Source: Pseudomonas sp. DC1.2
GTDB lineage: Bacteria > Pseudomonadota > Gammaproteobacteria > Pseudomonadales > Pseudomonadaceae
Direction of reading: 5' to 3'
Assembly (NCBI RefSeq): GCF_034351645.1
Contig: NZ_CP133782.1
Span: 129,001 to 193,000, forward strand
DNA: 64,000 bases
Shown: positions 57,877 through 64,000 of the stretch, piece after piece
How the letters are laid out: each line of letters starts with the position of its first letter
Position numbering within the stretch: the first letter of the stretch is position 1
Notes under the pieces: model-generated
Told to the model about the DNA's origin: nothing
Databases searched by the model: none
What the model saw: only the letters and a program-made list of their open reading frames with translations
Position numbers and translations under genes: made by a program

Positions 57877-60789
57877 ATGCCGCTCGCCACGTTAATTCAT
57901 CGCGCCAGTCTGTCCGGTCCGCAAGTGTCTGCGCAGCAAGCGCTTGAGCTGTTGGCGCGGCATTACGGCTTGAGTGGACAGTTGCACGCGTTGGGGAGCC
58001 AGCAAGACCTCAATTTGCGCGTCGACAGTGAGCGCGGGCGCTTCGTGCTGAAAATCTGCCGTGGCGATTACTCGGCGCTTGAACTCCAGGCCCAGCATGC
58101 CGGGCTCAAGCATGTGAGCGAGCATTGCGGCGTACACGTGCCACGCGTGATTGCGACCGACAGCGGTGCAGACCTGCTGTCGCTGAACGTTGGCGGTCAG
58201 GCTCTGCACGTGCGCTTGCTTGATTACATCGACGGCCAGCCCCTGACTCACCTCAATCATCTTCCGCGTTCCGTGGTCGAAGGCTTCGGTCGGCTGTGCG
58301 GCGAAATGGACCTGGCACTGGCCGGTTTTGACCATCCGGGCCTTGAACGCACATTGCAATGGGACGCCCGTCACGCCAGTGCGTTGATCGCTCATTTGCT
58401 GCCGATCATCAAGGATGAACAGCAACGTGCGTTGATCGCTGGCGCGGCTGACCACGCCGAGCGGCGTTTGCAACCCTTGGTGGCGCGGCTGCCGGTGCAG
58501 GCGATCCACATGGACATCACCGATGACAATGTGGTCTGGCAGCGGGACTCGCTACGTCAGTGGCAGGTGCAGGGGGTGATTGATTTTGGCGACCTGATCC
58601 GTACCTGGCGCATCGCCGACCTCTCGGTGACCTGCGCGGCCCTGTTGCACCATGCCGACGGCGACCCGTTCTACATTTTGCCGGCGGTCCGGGCGTATCA
58701 CGCCGTCAATCCATTGCAACCTGAAGAGCTGCTGGCGTTGTGGCCGCTGATCGTCGCCCGCGCGGCGGTGCTGGTGCTCAGCGGTGAGCAGCAGGTGAGC
58801 ATCGATCCTGGCAATGCCTACAGTCGCGACAACCTGACTCACGAGTGGCAGATTTTTCGCGTCGCCACGTCGGTGCCGTTGGCGTTGATGGAAGCGGCGA
58901 TCCTCACGGCTGTCGGCCAGACCTTGCCGACCCTGGGCGGTGAAGGTGTTGCGCCGCTGCTACCGGGCCTGGTGGGACGCGAGTTTGCGTTGATTGATCT
59001 GGGCGTGCTCAGCCCGCATTTCGAGGCGGGTAATTGGGAGCAGCAGGGCATCGATCAGCGCCTGCTAACCGAGGCCGCGCTGGCTCACGGTCTGGCGGCC
59101 AGCCGCTACGGCCAGTACCGTTTGTCACGCACTCGGCCAGACACCTCCGGCGAACCCGATACGTGCCCGCTGCATGTGGAGCTGCGGGTACCCGACGGCA
59201 CGGCGGTTGAAGCACCGTTTGCCGGCGTACTCCGGCAGTCTGCGGCAGGCGTACTGCATGTGGACGGCGCGCAATTAAGCGTGCGCCTATGGGGTGTGAC
59301 GCCGTCGCTGCACGGTGGTTCGGCATTGGTTAAAGGCCAGGTGCTGGGGACGGTCAGCGGGCCGTTGGTGGTGCAGTTGTGCCGAGACGCTTCGCTTGAG
59401 GCGCCGTTGTTCTGCACGCCCTCGCAGGCGCCCGCGTGGCAGGCCGTGTGTCCGTCGCCGGCAACACTGCTGGGATTGGCCTGTGATGCTGAAGAGGAAC
59501 TCGACCCGCAGACCTTACTGGCGCGACGCGACGCGAGCTTCGCCCGTTCCCAAAAGCACTATTACGTCGACCCGCCGCGCATCGAACGTGGCTGGCGCAA
59601 TCACCTGATCGATATGCAGGGTCGCTCTTACCTCGACATGCTGAACAACGTCGCGGTGCTGGGCCACGGTCACCCGCGCATGGCCGCTGTCGCCAGCCGT
59701 CAGTGGTCGCTCCTTAACACCAACTCGCGCTTCAACTATGCGGCGGTGGCCGAGTTGTCCGAGCGCTTGCTAGAACTGTCGCCGGACGGCATGGACCGGG
59801 TGTTTCTGGTTAACAGTGGCACCGAGGCCAACGACTTGGCGATTCGCCTGGCGTGGGCCTACAGCGGCGGCCGCGACATGCTCAGCGTGCTGGAGGCCTA
59901 TCACGGTTGGTCAGTGGCGTCGGATGCGGTTTCGACCTCGATTGCCGATAACCCTAAAGCCCTGAGCAGCCGTCCGGATTGGGTGCATCCGGTCACCGCA
60001 CCCAACACCTATCGTGGCCAATTTCGAGGCCTCGACAGCGCGCTGGATTACGTGCGCAGCGTCGAACACAACCTGGCGAAAATCGCCGCTCAGAAACGCC
60101 AGGTGGCCGGTTTTATCTGCGAACCGGTGTACGGCAATGCCGGCGGTATCTCGCTGCCACCGGGGTATCTGAAGCACGTTTATGCGCGGGTTCGTGCGCA
60201 GGGCGGTGTCTGCATCGCCGATGAAGTGCAGGTCGGTTATGGCCGCATGGGCAAGTTTTTCTGGGGATTTGAAGAACAAGGTGTGGTGCCAGACATCATC
60301 ACCATGGCCAAGGGTATGGGCAACGGCCAGCCGTTGGGTGCAGTGATCACCCGCCGGGAAATTGCCGAGGCGCTGGAGGCCGAGGGGTATTTCTTCTCGT
60401 CGTCGGGCGGCAGTCCGGTGAGCTGCCAGATCGGCATGGCGGTGCTGGATGTGATGCAAGAAGAAAAACTCTGGGAAAACGCCCAGGTGGTTGGCGCGCA
60501 CTTCAAGGCGCGGCTTGAAGCGCTGATCGAGCAGCATCCGCTGGTGGGCGCGGTGCATGGCTCGGGCTTTTATTTGGGGGTTGAGTTGATCCGCGACCGT
60601 GAAACCCTGGAGCCCGCGAGCGAAGAAACTACGGCGCTGTGTGAGCGTCTGCGTGAGCTAGGAATTTTCATGCAGCCGACCGGCGACTACCTGAATATCC
60701 TCAAAATCAAACCGCCGATGGTCACGTCGCGTCAGAGCGTGGATTTCTTCGTCGACATGCTTTCAAAGGTTCTCGCAGAAGGTCTGTAA
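57877..60789 (+). CDS. Fusion of APH-type kinase, M23-like hairpin domain and class III aminotransferase
   Basis: A 970-residue three-part protein. Residues about 1-330 are an aminoglycoside-phosphotransferase fold with catalytic HMDITDDN and metal site VIDFGDLIRTW. Residues about 420-510 resemble a peptidase M23/lipoyl-type beta domain (EAPFAGVLRQSAAG). Residues about 545-970 are a PLP aminotransferase-fold domain with SGTEANDLAIRLAW and the PLP Lys812 in ITMAKGMGNG. The kinase plus AGXT2-like lyase pairing recalls hydroxylysine kinase and phospho-lyase, so it may phosphorylate and then eliminate from an amino alcohol. It precedes aguBA, suggesting polyamine-related catabolism. The substrate is unknown. 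Confidence 0.85.
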   Translation: MPLATLIHRASLSGPQVSAQQALELLARHYGLSGQLHALGSQQDLNLRVDSERGRFVLKICRGDYSALELQAQHAGLKHVSEHCGVHVPRVIATDSGADLLSLNVGGQALHVRLLDYIDGQPLTHLNHLPRSVVEGFGRLCGEMDLALAGFDHPGLERTLQWDARHASALIAHLLPIIKDEQQRALIAGAADHAERRLQPLVARLPVQAIHMDITDDNVVWQRDSLRQWQVQGVIDFGDLIRTWRIADLSVTCAALLHHADGDPFYILPAVRAYHAVNPLQPEELLALWPLIVARAAVLVLSGEQQVSIDPGNAYSRDNLTHEWQIFRVATSVPLALMEAAILTAVGQTLPTLGGEGVAPLLPGLVGREFALIDLGVLSPHFEAGNWEQQGIDQRLLTEAALAHGLAASRYGQYRLSRTRPDTSGEPDTCPLHVELRVPDGTAVEAPFAGVLRQSAAGVLHVDGAQLSVRLWGVTPSLHGGSALVKGQVLGTVSGPLVVQLCRDASLEAPLFCTPSQAPAWQAVCPSPATLLGLACDAEEELDPQTLLARRDASFARSQKHYYVDPPRIERGWRNHLIDMQGRSYLDMLNNVAVLGHGHPRMAAVASRQWSLLNTNSRFNYAAVAELSERLLELSPDGMDRVFLVNSGTEANDLAIRLAWAYSGGRDMLSVLEAYHGWSVASDAVSTSIADNPKALSSRPDWVHPVTAPNTYRGQFRGLDSALDYVRSVEHNLAKIAAQKRQVAGFICEPVYGNAGGISLPPGYLKHVYARVRAQGGVCIADEVQVGYGRMGKFFWGFEEQGVVPDIITMAKGMGNGQPLGAVITRREIAEALEAEGYFFSSSGGSPVSCQIGMAVLDVMQEEKLWENAQVVGAHFKARLEALIEQHPLVGAVHGSGFYLGVELIRDRETLEPASEETTALCERLRELGIFMQPTGDYLNILKIKPPMVTSRQSVDFFVDMLSKVLAEGL

Positions 60790-61035
60790 GCTCATGCCGT
60801 TGTGGGGGCGAGTAGATTCGCTTGCACCCGACGCGGGCTTAAGTTCGATTATTATCGTGTTTTTAGTGGTTATTTTTCATTAAATCTATATTTATCGCTT
60901 TTAAGGCAGATTTTTATCGGCTATAAAGTCGTCACTGCACACGGTGTGGCTGAATCACGTCCAGTGCTTCCCATTTCTGTCATGGGCCGATGCCACACTC
61001 GACCCTCACGCATCATGTTGCCCAGGAGATGATTC

Positions 61036-61914
61036 ATGAGCCGTATCGTTACCGTTGCCGCTACCCAGATGGCGTGTTCCTGGGACCTTGAAGCCAATAT
61101 CGAGACCGCTGAGAAGCTGGTCCGTGAGGCGGCGGCCAACGGTGCGCAAATCATCCTCATCCAGGAACTGTTCGAGGCCCCGTACTTCTGCCAGAAGCCG
61201 AACCCGGATTACCTGCAACTGGCCACGACCGTTGAAGATAACGTGGCCATCAAGCACTTCCAGAAAGTCGCCAAAGAACTGCAAGTGGTGCTGCCGATCA
61301 GCTTTTACGAATTGGCGGGCCGCGCGCGTTTCAACAGCATCGCGATCATTGATGCCGATGGCTCGAACCTCGGGATTTATCGTAAAAGCCACATACCGGA
61401 CGGGCCTGGCTATCACGAAAAGTATTATTTCAACCCTGGCGACACCGGCTTCAAGGTCTGGAATACCCGTTACGCGAAAATCGGCGTGGGTATCTGCTGG
61501 GACCAGTGGTTCCCGGAATGCGCCCGCAGCATGGCGTTGCTCGGCGCAGAAATTCTGTTCTACCCGACCGCCATCGGTAGCGAGCCACATGACAAGAGCA
61601 TTTCTTCGCGTGACCATTGGCAGCGCGTGCAGCAAGGCCATGCCGGTGCCAACCTGATGCCGCTGATTGCCAGTAACCGCATCGGCAACGAAGAACAAGA
61701 CGGCTACGACATTACGTTCTATGGTTCGTCGTTTATCGCCAATCCGTTCGGCGAAAAGGTCCAGGAACTCAACCAGACCGAAGAAGGCGTATTGGTACAG
61801 AGTTTCGACCTTGATGAACTGGAACACATTCGCAGCGCCTGGGGTTCGTTCCGCGACCGCCGCCCGAACCTGTACGGCGCCCTCAAAACACTCGACGGTT
61901 CCCTGGAGTCCTGA
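61036..61914 (+). CDS. aguB: N-carbamoylputrescine amidase
   Basis: A 292-residue nitrilase-family enzyme that converts N-carbamoylputrescine to putrescine, CO2 and ammonia. The catalytic triad is visible: Glu in [12 protein letters not shown], Lys in [13 protein letters not shown] and Cys in [11 protein letters not shown]. The ribosome site is AGGAGA. It is five bases upstream of aguA, and the two form the agmatine-to-putrescine pathway. Confidence 0.95.
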   Translation: MSRIVTVAATQMACSWDLEANIETAEKLVREAAANGAQIILIQELFEAPYFCQKPNPDYLQLATTVEDNVAIKHFQKVAKELQVVLPISFYELAGRARFNSIAIIDADGSNLGIYRKSHIPDGPGYHEKYYFNPGDTGFKVWNTRYAKIGVGICWDQWFPECARSMALLGAEILFYPTAIGSEPHDKSISSRDHWQRVQQGHAGANLMPLIASNRIGNEEQDGYDITFYGSSFIANPFGEKVQELNQTEEGVLVQSFDLDELEHIRSAWGSFRDRRPNLYGALKTLDGSLES

Positions 61915-61919
61915 TCACC

Positions 61920-63026
61920 ATGACCACTTTAAACAGCACCCCGCGCACTGACGGTTTCTACATGCCCGCCGAGTGGGCGTCACAAACCCAGGCCTGGATG
62001 ATCTGGCCCGAGCGCCCGGACAACTGGCGCTTGGGCGGCAAGCCGGCGCAAGCCGCGCATGTAGCCATCGCCAAGGCCATCGCGCGTTTTGAACCGGTGA
62101 CGGTGGGGGTTTGCGCCGGCCAGTATGAAAACGCCCGTGCTCGCTTGGACGTGCCGAATATTCGAGTGGTCGAGATGTCCAGCGACGATGCCTGGGTCCG
62201 CGACACCGGCCCGACGTTTGTCATCAATCACAGCGGCGAAGTCCGAGGCGTGAACTGGGATTTCAATGCCTGGGGCGGTTTCGACGGTGGTTTGTATTCG
62301 CCCTGGAATCGCGATTCGCAGGTGGGTGGCAAGATCCTCGAGATCGAGCGCAGCCAGCGCTACCGCACTGAGGGTTTTGTGCTGGAGGGCGGTTCGATCC
62401 ATGTCGATGGCGAAGGCACCCTGATCACCACAGAAGAATGCCTGCTCAATCGCAATCGCAATCCGCACCTGAATCGTGCGGACATCGAAGCGGTACTCAG
62501 CGCGAACCTGGCGGTGGATAAAATTATCTGGTTGCCGGACGGTTTGTTCAACGACGAAACCGACGGCCATGTGGATAACTTCTGCTGCTATGTGCGTCCC
62601 GGTGAAGTGCTACTGGCCTGGACCGACGACCCGCAGGACCCGAACTACGCGCGCTGCCACGCGGCAATGAGCGTGCTGCAAAGCAGCACCGACGCCAAAG
62701 GTCGCTCGTTCACGGTGCATAAAATGCCGATTCCCGGACCGCTGTATGCGACCGAAGAAGAGTGCGCCGGCGTCGATCCTGTCGACGGTACTCAGGAGCG
62801 TAATCCAACGGTACGTTTGGCGGGTTCCTACGTGAATTTTTTGATCGTCAACGGGGGCATCATCGCGCCGAGTTTTGACGACCCGTTGGATGCTGCGGCC
62901 AAGGAGATTTTGCAGGGACTGTTCCCACAGCACGAAGTGGTCATGGTGCCAGGCCGCGAATTGTTACTGGGGGGCGGCAATATTCACTGCCTTACCCAAC
63001 AGCAACCCGCACCGCACAGGGAGTGA
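61920..63026 (+). CDS. aguA: Agmatine deiminase
   Basis: A 368-residue enzyme that hydrolyses agmatine to N-carbamoylputrescine. Family motifs are [54 protein letters not shown] and the nucleophile Cys in [13 protein letters not shown] near the end. It is co-transcribed with aguB and ends at a strong terminator. Confidence 0.95.
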   Translation: MTTLNSTPRTDGFYMPAEWASQTQAWMIWPERPDNWRLGGKPAQAAHVAIAKAIARFEPVTVGVCAGQYENARARLDVPNIRVVEMSSDDAWVRDTGPTFVINHSGEVRGVNWDFNAWGGFDGGLYSPWNRDSQVGGKILEIERSQRYRTEGFVLEGGSIHVDGEGTLITTEECLLNRNRNPHLNRADIEAVLSANLAVDKIIWLPDGLFNDETDGHVDNFCCYVRPGEVLLAWTDDPQDPNYARCHAAMSVLQSSTDAKGRSFTVHKMPIPGPLYATEEECAGVDPVDGTQERNPTVRLAGSYVNFLIVNGGIIAPSFDDPLDAAAKEILQGLFPQHEVVMVPGRELLLGGGNIHCLTQQQPAPHRE

Positions 63027-63095
63027 GTGAGGTCGTAACAGCTTGAGTTGATTGCTTATTCAGCTTGGCGCCGATGACAGGGCAGCCTTCCTCAG

Positions 63096-63130
63096 AAAGC
63101 CCGCGGTCCGTGAGGACCGCGGGCTTTTTT
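63096..63130 (+). terminator. Rho-independent terminator of aguBA
   Basis: Perfect 14-base stem AAAGCCCGCGGTCC/GGACCGCGGGCTTT with a GTGA loop, running into a run of T. Confidence 0.92.
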
Positions 63131-63158
63131 GTGTCCGCTCATCGACAGTCGAGACACA

Positions 63159-63175
63159 TTGGCACAGCTCTTGTA
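63159..63175 (+). promoter_or_regulatory. Sigma-54-like promoter candidate
   Basis: TTGGCACAGCTCTTGTA matches the -24 element TTGGCAC and correct spacing to a -12 TTG, but the -12 has GT instead of the conserved GC. It lies 96 bases upstream of the 70-residue protein gene. Confidence 0.3.
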
Positions 63176-63270
63176 TCTCTCATTGTGTAATACAGGGAGG
63201 GGAGAACTGTGATGTTCTGTCACAAACCTTGGATAACTTAGCCGCTCACTTACCGGGAGAGAGCGCCGAA

Positions 63271-63483
63271 ATGAACGCCGAAGTGAATATAGGCAGCGAG
63301 CGGGCATTGCATCCCTTGGCCGTAAACGGCGAATCGCTTCAGGTCCTGGCGCACTGGTTAAAGTCTAATGGAACGCGTCAGATCAGAGACACTGATCCGC
63401 GCCGGATGATGATCGAGCGTTACCCTGCTGGTTTTTTCAGCGAGGCGGAGTTGGAAGCATTGTGGGATGTTATAGAAGGATAA
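63271..63483 (+). CDS. Small conserved hypothetical protein
   Basis: A 70-residue soluble protein. The C-terminal two-thirds are well-formed: SLQVLAHWLKSNGTRQIRD, DPRRMMIERYPAGFFSEAEL and EALWDVIEG. GGGAGA precedes the ATG and a terminator follows 17 bases after the stop, so it looks like a genuine single-gene unit. No function is known to me. The frame extends upstream, but that part overlaps the aguA terminator. Confidence 0.6.
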   Translation: MNAEVNIGSERALHPLAVNGESLQVLAHWLKSNGTRQIRDTDPRRMMIERYPAGFFSEAELEALWDVIEG

Positions 63484-63500
63484 GAACAACAAGGATGGAT

Positions 63501-63530
63501 AAAGCGCTGCCGGGAAGGCGGCGCTTTTTT
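63501..63530 (+). terminator. Rho-independent terminator
   Basis: AAAGCGCTGCC / GGCGGCGCTTT imperfect stem followed by a T-run, after the 70-residue protein gene. Confidence 0.8.
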
Positions 63531-63682
63531 ATGGGCGGCATAAAAGCAGTGCGTGAGATGGGTGTTTCTGGATTTGACCGTTTCATGAAACAGACTAAGA
63601 GCCATTCCGGCGTTTTTCCGAAAAGAGCAGCGGGCTAGTCTGCGGCCATCGATTTTCCCTAGGCTTTTTCCGGAGCTATCCC

Positions 63683-64000
63683 ATGACCCTTCACTACATT
63701 TACGACCCATTGTGCGGCTGGTGCTACGGCGCAAAACCTTTGGTGCAAGCCGCCCAAACACTGCTTGAGGTGGCTGCGCACGGCGGTGGCATGATGGCTG
63801 GGGCCCATCGGCAGACCGTTTCACCACAGCTGCGCGACTACGTGATGCCCCACGACCGACGCATCGCCGAGTACACCGGTCAGCCTTTCGGTGAGGCGTA
63901 TTTCGAAGGTCTGTTGCGTGATGACACGGCCGTCTTCGATTCTGCACCGCCGATTGCGGCCGTGCTGGCAGCCGAACAGATCGCCGGATGCGGACTGGCG
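63683..64000 (+). CDS. DsbA-family thioredoxin-like protein, cut by window edge
   Basis: Open for 106 codons to the window edge from an ATG with GGAG upstream. The N-terminus reads LHYIYDPLCGWCYGAKPLV, with a CGWC active site in the thioredoxin fold of the DsbA/FrnE family. There is no signal peptide, so it is probably a cytoplasmic oxidoreductase or isomerase. The remainder lies outside the window. Confidence 0.8.
   Translation, partial: MTLHYIYDPLCGWCYGAKPLVQAAQTLLEVAAHGGGMMAGAHRQTVSPQLRDYVMPHDRRIAEYTGQPFGEAYFEGLLRDDTAVFDSAPPIAAVLAAEQIAGCGLA

Overview
The window comes from a Pseudomonas of the fluorescens group. The evidence is high GC, Pseudomonas-type proteins throughout, and many short REP-like inverted repeats of the form GTTCCCACGC...GCGTGGGAAC between genes. 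The order in the right half (gshA, tex, ompR-envZ, rimABK, hslR-hslO, pckA, fdhD, nudE-cysQ, dctBD, rml, aguBA) matches what I recall of the P. aeruginosa core chromosome, so this is chromosome rather than plasmid or phage. I recognised no tRNA, rRNA, CRISPR array, complete IS or prophage.

Layout. 1-10340: the start of a sulfur-starvation flavin enzyme (sfnB), an internally duplicated hypothetical protein, a cystine/cysteine block (dcyD-tcyJLN divergent from serine acetyltransferase epsC), the choline carrier betT with a BetI-like palindrome, and an SDR oxidoreductase. 10631-16577: a bacteriocin island. It holds one S-type pyocin/colicin-like HNH DNase gene with its immunity gene, then a tandem array of about 0.93-kb units. 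Each unit carries only the C-terminal DNase tip plus, in four of five, an Im9-type immunity gene, and each is preceded by the same 154-bp scrap of an IS3-type transposase. The island ends inside the 3' remnant of a LysR gene, which was probably once the divergent partner of the SDR gene. 16966-26426: a LacI-type regulator divergent from a TonB receptor, flavin monooxygenase and aldo/keto reductase, then the taurine operon tauABCD. 26702-39561: core genes for glutathione synthesis, Tex, osmoregulation (ompR-envZ), ribosomal S6 glutamylation and c-di-GMP (rimABK), heat shock (hslR, hslO) and gluconeogenesis (pckA). 39737-45504: small Pseudomonas-specific proteins, a RecQ-family helicase, an acyl-CoA dehydrogenase/thioesterase pair and a glycine-zipper protein. 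45604-49920: a candidate small RNA and a formate-dehydrogenase-like molybdoenzyme with FdhD and a LysR regulator. 50052-64000: nucleotidase, nudE-cysQ, dctBD, rmlB and rmlC, a kinase-aminotransferase fusion beside the agmatine pathway (aguBA), and the start of a DsbA-family gene.

Themes. Sulfur metabolism recurs (sfnB, cystine uptake, epsC, tauABCD, gshA, cysQ). The most unusual locus is the bacteriocin cassette array. Its layout suggests a reservoir from which homologous recombination could exchange the toxin tip and its immunity gene together, while the unlinked immunity genes could protect against related toxins.
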